17,482 bases of DNA from Acanthamoeba sp. SK_2022b (GCA_027943245.1 JANDJZ010000192.1:1-17482), one strand, 5' to 3'. Numbered from the stretch's first letter, positions 1 to 10,652 are shown. Notes: a model not told the origin generated them from the sequence alone. Numbers and translations: made by a program.

Positions 1-3000
1 AACCCAGTGGGTGGTGCCAAGATGGTCCCGAGCCTCGTAATCGACCGACTAAAGGGCAATCCAGCAACTAGTATGATTTACTCTTCAGCTTTTGTTTCAC
101 GAACACCAGACCTAGCCGTAAAATACTAATGATTCTCATTTGGACTGCGATCTCCAGGCATCAATTTTGACCCCTTGTTGTCTCGCGAGATTTTCGGTGT
201 GCTGGGTGTTGTACAGCTGATAACAGGTTCGTGCACTCCTTCGCTCCATTTCATTTGTCTGGCCTCAAAAGGCTCAAGCATCAAGCGCTCGCGTGCAGGC
301 CAGTACCTGGTTGCTGTCGCTGAGCGTCAGGAAGTGGGATATATCAACAACGCCGTTATCTTCAAGATGACCAAGGCGCTGGTGGTGCTCATCCCCCGGC
401 AATGCGAATACTGGAGCGAGGATGAGGTTCGCCTTACGACTTGTCTTCTCCCCTCCTTTGCTTTCACTTTGGAGGGCGCTTGCTCATCCATTCATTCACA
501 CGCGCAGCGGCGCCAAGAGCGCGAGTATCTGAAGAACCTGAACAACTTCCTGGACCAGTCCGAGTTCTACTTCTCCTTTGACTATGACATCACGCGACGC
601 GTGCAGCACATCGTCAGCATGACCGCGGAGGAGAAGGCGCAACCGCTCTGGCAGCGAGTCGATGATCGATTCTTCTGGAACAAGCACATCTCGCGCAGAT
701 TCATCGACGCCAAGGTGCGTAGCCTTCATGTCAGCTGTTATTCTAGTAAGTAGGTGCGCAAGTCTCTAAATTGTTCGTCGATGTCCCAGCTGGACGAGTG
801 GATATTGCCTGTGATGGATGGATTCATCCATGTGGAGGTGTGCGAAGTCGGCGGGCTCATCTTTGATTACATTCTCATCTCCCGGCGGTCGTGCTTCCGC
901 ACAGGTTCGCAACACAACCACCCACCACACAACACGCCCTCACTCACTGACCAAATTTGACAGGCGCCCGATATCAGACGCGTGGTGCCGACCCGCAAGG
1001 CAGGGTCGCCAATTTTGTTGAGACTGAGCAGATCGTTGTCTACGGCAAGATCCAGTCCGCTTTCGTGCAGACCCGTGGTTCCATCCCTGTGATTTGGCAC
1101 CAAAAGGGCAAGGGCCTGAAGCCCAAGCCCTCTGTACAGAACTCTCTGTTCGCGGTATCTCAGACTCACCCTTTCACATCGCCACCTGTCTGTCGTGCGT
1201 GCCGAGGTTTCACGTTTGTCTTGTGTTTACGTTCTCCCAGCGCACGGCTTTCCAGGCACACTTCGAGGAGCAGATGCGATGCTACGGCAAACAACTTCTG
1301 ATCAACCTCATCGACCAGCGAGGCAACGAACGCGATGTGGGCGAGGCCTACGAGACCCAAGTGCGGCTGCTCAATCACCCACACATCAGGTGAGACGCGC
1401 CACTCTTTTATTTTGGTGTTTTTGTCCAACTTTTCATCCTTTTGTTGCCATTTGTTACTTTTTTTTGTAACTGCTGGTGGGTCTGTTTGTTGTGCCTGGC
1501 AGCTACATCCCGTTTGATTTTCATGAGGTGTGCAAGAACATGCGATATGAGAACCTGCAGCTGTTGACCAACGAGGCCCAGCCCTACATGGACCGGTTCA
1601 AGTACGGCCTCACTTGCCATCTTGGGAGTGAGTGTTTAAACACTAACGTGGCAATAACCGGCTACTATGGCGTAGGTATGCCCTTGTGGACGCTGAGGGA
1701 AGGCTTGTCACATTCCAAGAAGGCGTCGTTCGCACGAATTGCATCGATTGTCTCGACAGAACCAACGTCGTGCAGGTAACACGTGTTCCGTGATGCATGA
1801 TGACTCAACAAGCACAAAGGACACACATTTCACATAGGCCTATGTGTGTAATTGATCTGTGATTCCTCAGAGCACGCTGGCCCGGATGATGCTGCAGGTG
1901 CAGCTGGAAAAGCTGGGCATCTTATCCTTTGTGCGCATCGATGAGGTGCCCCTTCTAGACTCCCTGCTCAAGAACGTGTGGGCCGACAACGCCGACATCA
2001 TGAGCAAGCAGTACACCGGCACGGGTGCTCTCAAGACCGACTACACCAGGACAGGTGCCCCACCGCCGGGCTCAGTTCACGGTGCTAGAGCTGGCACTCA
2101 TGCCCATTGCCTTTTGCGCCTGCAGGCCGCCGTAGCGTGCGCGGCACGATCACGGACGGGGTCAACTCGACCAAGCGGTTCATGAACAAGAACTTCAAGG
2201 ACGAGGAGAAGCAGATTTCGTCCGATCTCTTCCTGGGGCGATTCCAAATCGAAAGACGTCGATACGACGAGCTCTTCCAATACGACGGCGCCAGCAACAA
2301 CTACTACATTGCCAGTTACTACTACCTTCCAAATTTTTTTGAATTTAATTTATTTATTTTTTACGATGTAAGGCCTCGCTAAAGGCGTCAGAGTGCTCAC
2401 CTCTCGTTCGACCGACTCACAGCCAAGGGCGCACGTATGTACACTGACGGCGTGTTCAAGTTCCCGGTGTACCTCGTCTACTCGCCCGTGATCGACCCGA
2501 CCGAAACCAGCACACGCAAGAAGCTGCGTCTGGCGGCCGTACTCGAGGTGAGCCCGGCAGGCGAAGGTACGAGTAGCCCGGCTCATCGCACAGGCTCTAC
2601 GATCCACAACGGGTGTACACCACACCCCCAGAAATGGCTGACCTTCTTCGATGGCATCTCCCCGTTCACAGGCGAAGGCACAGTGATGTCCTATGTGCTG
2701 AACATGTTCAGCAAGAAGGAGTATTCCTTGACCTCGCTGAAGCAGATCATCCGCGACTTTAGCTACAATCGAGCGCTCAAGCTGCTGTTCGACACCTCGG
2801 CCCGCACTTATGATTACATCTTCAGCTCTGTCGAGGGTATCTTATGCCCCCATCTTCTTTCTTTCCGCGTTTGCGTTTGGGTGTCGCACGTGCACTGAAT
2901 GTCACAGCACTGGCGCCGCTTGAGCTGACACTGTATCCCACTCGTCACAGCGCGTGAGCAGTTCATTCAGGTGGTGACCGGCATCCAGCGGTCCATGGGG

Positions 3001-6000
3001 ATGACGCCGACCGTGCACCTGCCTCAGCCGGTCATCGTCGACGTCTCCGAGGGCGAATCGCCTAAGCTAGCTCTACCCTCGCAACCCGACCACCACCTCC
3101 AGGAAAACATCTCCGTCTTCACTGCCTCTTGGAACATGGGTACCTCTCTTCACTGTGCAATGCCGTTCGTCGAGGACCTCGCACACAGGCTGCTGCTCAC
3201 CGTTGCCTATGTGCTTTGGGGTGCCATTGCAGAGAACGCGGTGCCTCCGTTCGATTTCTCGGGGTGGCTGGAGAAGGGCCACGACCTCTACATCATCGGA
3301 GTGCAGAACTGTCTTTACGCCGTGTTGGGCGATATGGCCTTCTCGTGCAAGGCCCACTGGGCCTACGTCCTGCAGTCCCATCTGGGCGACGACTACCTGC
3401 TCCTGGCCCACCAGAACACCGGCGCCGACGGCACTGCGCTGATCCTACTCACCAAAAAGGCCCACGCGTCCAAGATCACCAACCTCCGAGTAAATTTCAC
3501 ACACAACACAACACACCACAACAAACATACATCGCATATCCCACTCCCCGGGGCCTGTGCGAGTCTGCGATGCTTGCTGACTCATATGATGATTTACACA
3601 GACCACCTACGCGGAGGAGGTCCGGACGAGGGAGATGATGTACGAGAAGAAGAACGCCGCGCTTGCCGTGAAGGACCGCTTCACTCCCTTCATGAGCAAA
3701 CTGACCGGCAGCTGGAAGAAGGATCGGGATAGGTACACAAAAGTCACACCCCACTGATGCTGGGACATCTCCAGCTCGGCGCAACTGAACAAACAATTTC
3801 CCCCACAACGACGTGAAGGATGCAAGAAAAGGATCGGCCGGCGAGCTTGACCATGGACAAGGAGCCGTTGGGCCTGCCGTCGCCTGTTCCCGGCATCAGT
3901 GAGGAGCCCCGAGTCGATCCCAAATATTTTGGTGAAGGTGCGCGTTCGCCTTCTCTCACAGTGCCCCGGCGCAGCGCTCTTGTAAAGATGGAGGCCCGCG
4001 TGGCGCCTAACGCGTGCTGCACGAATTAATGTTGCGTTACACAGTTATCTCCTTCTACTTCAACGGAACCGCGCTCTGCTTTGTCAATACAAAGAGGCGC
4101 GACTGTCCGTTCAAGCTGGCCGGAAAGGGCGATGAAGTACGACTTGCCAATTGTTGATCTGCACCATGGTCGCCTCTCACACAGCACACGCATTGTTGTC
4201 GTTGCCCTGCGCGTGCTTTCTTCAGGACCTCGCCACGGACTTCCTCTCCTACCACCACGTCATTTGGATGGGCGATATCAGCCCTGTGGCCGTAGATTCA
4301 ACCAAATGGATCGACCTCTTCGTTGACGACGCACACGGTGCGTTATTTAATTTAATGATAATTATTTGTTTCATATTTCACTTAATTTTTCTGCTCGCGT
4401 GGTGATTCCGTCGTGATTCTGACTCGCTCAGTCGTTGCTTGGCTGGGTGCACATCAGGTTCGGTGCTCTGGCGGTCGCTGCCCGAGTGCTTTGTATCGCA
4501 CGTGCAGGCTCAGGTGGCCACCGCTGCCGTCACCAAGGTCGAGGAGGGCAAGGGGAAAAGTTTTGCGGAGCGGGAGGACGGGTTCAGCTCGTACCGGGAG
4601 GGCGGACTGCCCGCATCGCCCAAGCAGCCCCACGCGCCCATCGGCGTCAACTTCCAGATCCCGACGCTCATCTTCCCGCCCGTGGCGGCCAAGCGCAATG
4701 TGTCCATCATCCTCACCGAACTCAAGGGCGAGCGGCTGGTGGGCTCCACCGACTTTATGGGTGTCGGCCGGCTCGAGCCCTACATCCTGTTCGACGCGCC
4801 CTTCATCGAGATCGGTCGCCGTACGAGCGTGCAGAGCGTACGCTACGCCGTTTTCGTTATTTATTTTAATCATTTAACGCACTTTTTAATATTTTATATT
4901 TTACAATTTAATATTTTTGACCCGCGAGTGCCATGTGGGACTGACGCCCTTGTGAACAACGATCACCAGTCCGAATTCCCGGAGTGGCGAGAGATCATCA
5001 AGCTGCGTCCCATCTTCACCGACATAAGCTTCCTGCGCCAGCAGCACCTGCGCATGCTCGTAATGGACAAGGACACCTACACTATGGTACGCCTCTGGTT
5101 GTGCCGGCTGCTTGTTCTTCTTCATCTTTGCTGTGGTCATGGAAGTGGAGAAGGAGTACAGCCTCAAGAGATAGGCCGTTTTCTGATACACACTTCCTAG
5201 ATTTTTATTCATTATTTTATCATTTATTATCAATAGGTTTTTTTTCATTTATTTTTTCCTCCTCGGTTTTCTCATTGAGGCCATGGATGCGCAGGATGGC
5301 GTGCTTGGGCTTGCCGTTGTCTCCTTAAAGCGCGCCTGCGGTGATCAGCCGATGGAGTTCTCCACTGTGATTACCGCGCAGGTACGCGCTTCCTCCTCTT
5401 CCTCTCTCTCTCGCTCTCTCTCGCCCCCTCAATCCCCCGCACGCCGCAGCGCACATGTGCTCATCGATCGATCTTCCACCACCGCGCGCGTGTTGGCGTG
5501 AGCAGGACAAGCCAATGGGCCACCTGTCTGGCAAGATCCACATCGTGCTGTCTTCCCTCATGTCACCCAAGTCCGACCGCAACCGCAGCCCGCAGTCCCG
5601 CCAGAGCCCACACCCGTCGCAGGGGCCGGGGCTCTCGCCGATGTCGTCACCCATCACCCCGCCTCTCCCGCCGAGACCCCACGCGGCCTCGCCCCACACT
5701 TCGCCCGCGTTCCCCACTAAACCGCTGCCTCCGCACCCGTCCTCCGCGGCCGCCGGTGGTGGTGGCGGCGGCGGCGACTTCAAGAGCGGCGGAGCACCGC
5801 CGCTGCCGCCCAAGACCGACGACAACGGCTACATGTCGCCGCAGCCGCAGCCACAGCCGCCCGTGGGGTCGTCGTTCCTGTCGACAGCGCGCGACACCAC
5901 GTCGCACTTCACCACGTCGCTGTCGTCGACCTTCACGTCGGCCATCGACTCCACCAAGCAGGGCATCCCGTCCCTCATGGGCTGGTTCGGCAGCGGAGCG

Positions 6001-6231
6001 GCGCAGAGCGGGCACACCTCCCCGCCGCTTTCCTTGCCGTCGGCCGTCGAGCAGGATGACGATCCGTTCGACCCGCGCCGGCCCCAGCTCGATCGACCCC
6101 AACACCACCACTCGGCTCCTTCTTCGTCCCTGATCCATTTTGGTGACGACTCGTCGTCGACGGCGTCGCCGGGCCAGCGGGCAGCGCCGGCCGCGAGGAA
6201 GCCTGAGACCGTCGACGACCTCCTCTCCTAG
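1..6231 (+). CDS. Synaptojanin-like Sac phosphoinositide phosphatase with degenerate 5-phosphatase domain (5' partial)
   Basis: Exons deduced from GT-AG sites and phase: 1-70, 158-226, 299-426, 508-714, 790-904, 964-1154, 1241-1389, 1503-1631, 1676-1775, 1871-2054, 2126-2314, 2423-2547, 2632-2836, 2951-3139, 3233-3489, 3602-3732, 3819-3937, 4045-4136, 4226-4337, 4458-4837, 4970-5086, 5295-5381, 5506-6231. They total 4071 nt, 1356 visible residues plus TAG. The 1631/1676 and 2314/2423 junctions are least certain. Order: Sac domain (residues about 1-500) with the substrate-loop text [17 protein letters not shown] and catalytic CIDCLDRT (Cys375, Arg381); a spacer; a 5-phosphatase-like domain (about 673-990) starting ASWNM but lacking key residues (see findings); a C2-like domain (about 985-1130); then a proline-rich tail with PPLPPRP and PPLPPK (SH3-ligand type) and DPF (AP-2 type), ending VDDLLS. 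Sac domains remove 3- or 4-phosphates from phosphoinositides. The architecture suggests a role in endocytic membrane turnover; that role is inferred. The first residues of the protein lie left of the window. Confidence 0.88.
4338..4457 (+). other. AT-rich intron inside the 5-phosphatase-like domain
   Basis: This 120-nt intron starts GTGCGT and ends CATCAG. Its core (about 4342-4395) is very AT-rich against GC-rich exons. It sits between WMGD (exon 4226-4337) and VLWRSLP (exon 4458-4837). Active family members carry about 60-70 more residues at this point, so the junction coincides with a loss from the domain. Confidence 0.7.
4838..4969 (+). other. AT-rich intron in the C2-like domain
   Basis: The intron runs from GTACGC to ATCACCAG. 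About 65 nt in the middle (about 4855-4920) is almost pure A/T with repeated TTTATTT-like words. Splicing joins SVQS to SEFPEW in phase 0, which restores a continuous C2-like strand pattern. Confidence 0.75.
5087..5294 (+). other. Long AT-rich intron in the C2-like domain
   Basis: This 208-nt intron starts GTACGC and ends GATGCGCAG. It has a T-rich core at about 5195-5265. Splicing joins MDKDTYTM to [11 protein letters not shown] in phase 0, reproducing the usual D-x-D ... D-x-x-LG ending of a C2 domain. Confidence 0.75.
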
Positions 6232-6383
6232 AGGCGGCCCGTAGTGTACCCCCACCCCCCGCACACAATTTTGCTCAACTAAAGCTCAAGCACGTCGCAC
6301 TGTCTGGTAGTCGTTTTGTGGAGAGAGAACATGTGTGCTGCTGAGCAAGAAGGCAGCTGCGCGGGAGGGGGGGGGGGGCGAGG
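6232..6383. other. Convergent 3' intergenic region with a 12-G run
   Basis: These 152 bp separate the two convergent stop codons, so both 3' UTRs lie here or overlap. A run of twelve G on + (6367-6378) lies five bases from the rhodanese stop codon; on the rhodanese transcript it is a C run. No clear polyadenylation signal is seen on either strand. Confidence 0.6.
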
Positions 6384-6877
6384 TCAGGAGGACCACCAGT
6401 CGAGGGCGGACCCCTGATAGTTGGCCACGCGCGTGAAGCCCTTCTGTCGCAGAAAGGAGCAGGCCATCTCGCTCCGCACGCCGCTCTTGCAGTAGCACAC
6501 AACCTCCTCGGTGGGTTGGGGCTTGGGAAAGTCGTACGTATCCTCCCAATCGTCTTCGCTCATCTCCAGCGCGCTTGGTAGCTCGTGCACTGCAACAAAG
6601 ATCAGTTGTCCGTTTCTATTAATCGATAGTGTGGGCGCGTACGAGGGACGAGGCGAGCATTGGGATGGATTGGAGGAAGAGATTCGAGTTCAAAGGCCTG
6701 GCGAACGTCCAGAAGATGAAACGCCTGCGAATTTGTTGCCAACTTCTGTTTCAACTCCTCTTTGGTGATGAGGCCAGCGGTTGAAGAGAACCATCTCCGC
6801 TGCTGGCCCAACGCCAGCGCCGCAATCCTACTACCGCTGCTTCCCGGCCGGCTCAGAACTCTGGCCTGTCGTCGCAT
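6384..6877 (-). CDS. Single-domain rhodanese, probably mitochondrial
   Basis: Two exons on the minus strand: 6877-6643, and 6589-6384 including the stop. They are joined across a 53-nt intron (GTACGC to TTGCAG), giving 146 residues. Residues 1-32 are rich in Arg and Ser with no acidic residue (MRRQARVL at the start, RRWFSS at the end), typical of a mitochondrial presequence. The rhodanese fold follows: LLDVRQAFELE, then VPLHELPSAL across the intron, then the active-site loop CKSGVRS with Cys112 as the predicted sulfur-carrying residue. Rhodaneses transfer sulfane sulfur from thiosulfate or other donors; the donor here is unknown. The open frame extends upstream of 6877, but only the downstream ATG gives a targeting peptide and stays clear of the divergent gene. 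Confidence 0.85.
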
Positions 6878-6934
6878 CGAACCAAGAGCGAAAAGCGCCC
6901 TTCCAAGAATTGTTTTTGTTGATTTGAACTGAGG
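6878..6934. promoter_or_regulatory. Compact divergent promoter region
   Basis: Only 57 bp separate the start codons of the minus-strand rhodanese and the plus-strand exonuclease, so both 5' UTRs and any shared promoter must fit here or overlap the coding starts. It contains a T-rich stretch (about 6910-6920). No clear TATA box is visible. The regulatory role is inferred from position alone. Confidence 0.45.
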
Positions 6935-7952
6935 ATGGAAGGGCGAGAGAGGCGAGTGTACAGGTGCCGTAAGTGTGGACAGCCGAAAAAGGGGCATGTG
7001 TGCACCCAGGCACCGAGGACTGACGAAAGCGCACCAGAGGGAGCCGCCAACACAAAATCTAAGACGCCACAAACGGATGCCGAGCTTGGGGTGGAACGAG
7101 GCCTGCCGCTCTACTTCATAGTGCTCGACTTGGAGGCCACTTGCGATGAGGACTGGAACCGAAACTTCTACCCTCAGGTGCGTGCTACGAGCACCTCACC
7201 CTCCGCGAGACGTGCAAACCAACGCTGCTGTATCCCGGCCCGCTGTAGGAGATAATCGAGTTCTCGGCAGTCCTGCTGAGCACCACGCACGAGGTAGAGG
7301 ACTCGTTCCAGGTGTACGTGAAGCCCATTGTGCATCCCGTGCTCACACCCTTCTGCCATAGCCTCACCGGCATTCACCAAGAGTGGGTAGACAATGGTAT
7401 GCCGGTCGCCTTTTCCGCACCACCATCTCCTGCCCCGAATATGACGGTTCTGTGCCCCCTCCCCACGTGCAGGCGTGTCGCTGGCTGAGTGCTTGCAGAT
7501 GTTTCACGTATGGCTCGAACGACATGACCTGCTGACACGCCCTTCGCACTCTGCCGCGCCGCCGTCGTTCTGGCTGGCGACGTGGAGCGATTGGGATCTG
7601 GGTACCATGCTCGAAGGCCAGTGCATCCGAACGTGCCTCGACAAGGAAGCCTACTTTGCTCAATGGGTCGACATTAAGCAGCTCTATATGCGCTACTACG
7701 CCAAGAAGTTCAGGTACAGGCTCACCTCCTCCGACCTTATACAGTGTGGACTGACTTCCCCCATTGAACGCCCAACTCAGAGTGAAACTGTCAGAGGCGG
7801 TGTCCAGCCTGGGTCTCGGCTGGGAGGGCAAGGAGCATTGCGCGTTGGACGACTGCCGTAATACGAGCCGGCTACTCAGCAAGATCGTTGAACACGGTCA
7901 CCCCATCTGCCTCACCTCCGCCCTCCCCAAGGCCGATAAACAGGACTCCTGA
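6935..7952 (+). CDS. ERI1-like DEDDh 3'-5' exoribonuclease with N-terminal zinc finger
   Basis: Four exons: 6935-7177, 7249-7396, 7473-7713, 7781-7952 (TGA stop), 804 nt, 267 residues. Residues 11-23 form a C-x2-C-x6-H-x-C cluster (CGQPKKGHVC), a likely zinc site. The nuclease domain follows with all DEDDh residues visible: motif I LDLEATCDE (Asp65, Glu67), motif II WSDWDL (Asp170/Asp172 region), and motif III EHCALDD with His230 and Asp235 spaced H-x4-D. Text such as SLTGIHQEWVDNGVSL and GKEHCALDDCRNT is characteristic of the ERI1/ERI2/prion-interactor group. Relatives trim structured 3' ends of histone mRNA, 5.8S rRNA or small RNAs; the substrate here is unknown. It is the last intact host gene before the CpG-depleted repeat block. 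Confidence 0.88.
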
Positions 7953-8084
7953 GCAATCCCCCCCCGGATACACTGCCACCCCGCAGCGGAGACAATACTG
8001 GACTCTTGCGTGTTGTCCATAGTTCGGGAGCTCGCTGTTGGCCATAACAAAGTGAAGGGAACTAGATGCTGAAGCCTTCTGGCG
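7953..8084. other. 3' flank of the exonuclease gene, end of CpG-normal DNA
   Basis: This non-coding stretch still contains several CpG sites; the last is at 8083-8084. It has a run of eight C shortly after the stop codon. No gene or RNA signal is recognised. Confidence 0.5.
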
Positions 8085-8768
8085 CATGCTTGCAGATGGA
8101 ACTGTGGTGATATTTTGTGCCCAGGTGGGCATGTATTGCTGTTCTCTTGAAAAGTTGGGCAAGCTTAGCCTGTCAAAAACAGATGCACACCCCAGACCAA
8201 AAGATGTACTTTACCCACATCAAAATTCCTTGTAATGTGGCACTATCAGGGAATTAATAAGATTAATAACACACAACAATTTCAAGATTGCAATAATTTA
8301 GGAGGGGTAAAGGCTTGGCAAGAGCAATAAAACAAATTTGGATTGGGTAAAATTTCAGTTTTTGTCCATTTTAGAATGGTCTTAATTTTTGGTGTAGCAA
8401 AAGGAAGGTAAATTTAGGGATGGGCTAACAAAGCTGGGTGATGTGCTTGGGTGTTGTTGTTATTCAGTAGAGATTGGATGGTGGTTTAGTGTTGAGGTGT
8501 TCAACCTCAGAATAGCATGAAGTCACCAAATAGTTGTGTGTCATTGTGCAAGGGTGAGAGCCCAAAGTGCAGGTGGTGTGCACAGTTCAACAAATGAAGA
8601 AAATAAGATGGAGAAATTGTTTTATTAGGATTGCATACATACACAGTTTACATCTGGTTTGTCATTGGAATTGGGGCAAGATCAAGAAAATCAGGAAATG
8701 GTTTTATTTGGATTGAGTATGTGTACACAGTCCCCATTGATTTTGTCATGGGCCAACTGTTGCAAGTA
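8085..8768. other. 684-bp CpG-free, AT-rich non-coding stretch
   Basis: Reading base by base, no CG dinucleotide occurs from 8085 to 8768, although C and G are common and TG and CA are frequent. No open frame of note is present. It adjoins the minus-strand coding relic and is best read as old, heavily deaminated repeat DNA. Confidence 0.75.
8613..8751. repeat. Diverged tandem duplication, period about 82 bp
   Basis: Two related segments, about 8613-8668 and 8695-8751, share GAAAT-G-TTTTATT, GGATTG, ACACAG and TTGTCAT in the same order, with the middle diverged. They look like an old local duplication. The similarity is by eye and moderate. Confidence 0.4.
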
Positions 8769-10100
8769 CGCTGCTGGCCTGTGCTATGAATTTTTTGGCC
8801 AACTCTCACATGTCCAAAAGTTGCTTTTGTAGTGCAGGTCTGATGCAGTTGTTCAGGTCAAGTGAGACATCAGCACACATCATTGCTCCATAGGTAATGG
8901 CAACAAGCTGACCATCAGGATCAGGTGGAATGACCCATCATCATCTTCCTCTAACCAGTTGAGGAAGATTCAGACCCTTGTAGCGTGCTGCACCAAGCCA
9001 AGCCAAACACTTCCATTTTCACCAGACACTGCTATTATGGCACCATAATCAGGCTTATCAGTGGTGAGATCACAGGTGGCCTTGCCTGTCAGGGCGAGGC
9101 CAGCACAGTAAGGTGGGTCAAGAGGCTCAGCAGGAATAGTATCATGGGCTTGAGAAGCAGCATAGTTGTAAACCCACTGAAATGGATTCACAAGTAGGCG
9201 TTCATGAGGAGGATTATTGAAGAGAGATACCATGCGCTCATAAGAGGCCTGGAGCTGAGCACAGTGGTTGAGGTCTGTGAGGGCATGCAGGGTATCCTTG
9301 AGAGTGGTTGGATCAAGCTGAGCAGGAACCAGGGGGAAGGGCCATCAGTGGGACATGACTCAAGGAAATGGTAGGGGCCCATCCAAGCTGAGGAACTGGA
9401 GTGGTAGTCCTTGGTTTTCAGCTGCACCCTTCCATCATCACCATGAGTGAAGCAGATAATATGTGGGCATGAGGTGCCCTTCACACTTTGGATATAAGGG
9501 TCCAGCCAGGTCTTGAATGACCAACATTCATTGGGCAACGTCTGGGCCACAGCTAAACTGACCATGATGTTTGTAAAGCAAGCATCTCTTGCGGCCATGG
9601 TTGATGAAACCATGAATGCCCAGCTTGAAGAGGTGCAGGTCCTTCCAGGAAGATGGCACCAGCATGGGAAGTATCACATCACTTGAACCATCCATAATCA
9701 CAGAGAACACACCACTGGGATCGGTGCTTGCTTCCTGCTGATGAAGGTGATACATCTTGTGCTCCTTTTCAATAAGGCGCAAATGCTCAAACTTTTGCTT
9801 CTTCAGCTTGGCCCTCTGTGCTGTTGTCATGCGCTGATTGATCAGTCAATTGTTTGTTGATGCACATATGCTACAGGCCCAGGACACAGAACTTGGGAAA
9901 TTGTTTTCCAAGATACCATAGGCCATCATGAAAGCAACACCATACATGTGCTTATGGTTGCCATAGCACATTCAGCTTATAAGTGGCTGGTGATCCATAA
10001 TCGTCCTCAACCATTGGTGTGATACTGCCTATGACATGCTGAGATATTGTATCCTGCAAGCTTGTATAACAGCAGTGTCAAACATGCCAAGGCAGAAACT
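8746..10100 (-). pseudogene. Decayed coding relic, family not identified (possibly a transposon ORF)
   Basis: Minus-strand frames read as protein across several breaks. In order they give ITPMVEDDYGSPATYKLNV (near 10000), AQRAKLKKQKFEHLRLIEK (9820 on), VFSVIMDGSSDVILPML, LHLFKLGIHGFINHG, CWSFKTWLDPYI, VQLKTKDYHSSSSAWMGP, QWVYNYAASQAHD, DYGAIIAVSGENGSVWLG, then WVIPPDPDGQLVAITYG. A 5-bp tandem duplication (AAGCC twice, 8995-9004) explains one frameshift. Two adjacent TGA codons (8938-8943) interrupt the next frame where Arg-Arg would fit. TAA and TAG stops also occur upstream. The V-I-M-DG ... HG pattern is loosely like transposon-encoded proteins of unknown function, but I cannot name a family. 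No intact gene remains. Confidence 0.5.
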
Positions 10101-10274
10101 GCTGCAGCATCGCTTGTTCAAGATCAGTGGCATGTTAAGTTGGTCAACTGGTAACATGACAGCTAACCAATCAAAAACAGAAAAAAAGTCAATGGAACAA
10201 GGTAGGAAACTCAAATGACAGTGCAACTCCAATTGGCTGCTGGTCCACAAAAATTCTGATTGGCTGCCCTGGGC

Positions 10275-10279
10275 CTTAT
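10275..10279 (+). repeat. Target-site duplication, left copy (CTTAT)
   Basis: The five bases immediately before the 5' LTR read CTTAT. The five bases outside the oppositely oriented 3' LTR (15362-15366) are its exact complement, as expected if both LTRs belong to one insertion. A 5-bp duplication is usual for copia-type integrases. Confidence 0.75.
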
Positions 10280-10335
10280 TGTTAGAGCTGACCACTGTCG
10301 ACTCTATAAGACGAACAAGTGTATTACTAAAGAAA

Positions 10336-10365
10336 CCTGCAGAGAAACGATAGTTTCTCTGCAGG
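10336..10365 (+). repeat. Perfect 13-bp hairpin in the 5' LTR
   Basis: CCTGCAGAGAAAC, a 4-base loop GATA, then GTTTCTCTGCAGG. The same stems are perfect in the other LTR (15658-15687), where the loop differs by one base. Confidence 0.85.
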
Positions 10366-10606
10366 GACATTTGAGGGAATGACCCTCAGCGGAAATGCTG
10401 AGTTACAATGACAGGTGGTGGCAACACTCTCAAGTGACGACCAGATGGCCATCCTTCTACATCTAGTAGAGCACACAGATGGCACTCTACTCAGCAACAC
10501 CCAAACAGATGGCGCTGCCTTGCGGTGCCCTCATCACCAATGTGCACCCACAACCACACTTACTTAACTGCATACTTCTCTTTGTAACAGTATTGGTTCC
10601 TCACAC

Positions 10607-10612
10607 AATAAA
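10607..10612 (+). promoter_or_regulatory. Polyadenylation signal AATAAA in the 5' LTR
   Basis: AATAAA lies about 40 bp before the LTR end, where the R/U5 polyadenylation signal is expected. It is kept in the other LTR (15407-15412 on the minus strand). Confidence 0.55.
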
Positions 10613-10652
10613 CCCCCTCTTCCTCTACTACATACCCTCTTTTCTCACAACA

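Larger units (their letters stand above)
10280..10652 (+). repeat. 5' LTR (373 bp)
   Basis: It begins TGTTAGAG and ends CTCACAACA (TG...CA ends with a short inverted repeat), directly before the primer-binding site. It aligns along its whole length with the reverse complement of 15367-15743, with about 27 substitutions and one 4-bp indel by eye, roughly 93% identity; many differences are transitions at CpG/TpG/CpA. It contains AATAAA (10607-10612) about 40 bp before its end and a 13-bp hairpin. Confidence 0.9.

Noticed and set aside
5647..6264. Minus-strand open frame of 205 codons opposite the proline-rich tail.
   Set aside because: It is an antisense shadow of a GC-rich, proline-rich exon, composed mostly of Arg and Gly with no domain.
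6878..7072. Upstream extension of the rhodanese frame to about 7072.
   Set aside because: The extension has no ATG at its start, overlaps the first exon of the divergent exonuclease gene, and would bury the clear mitochondrial presequence that begins at 6877.
8746..10100. Naming the relic as a specific transposase or DUF family.
   Set aside because: The V-I-M-DG and HG spacing recalls transposon-encoded proteins, but I see no catalytic motif that would settle it, and several frameshifts make the alignment speculative.
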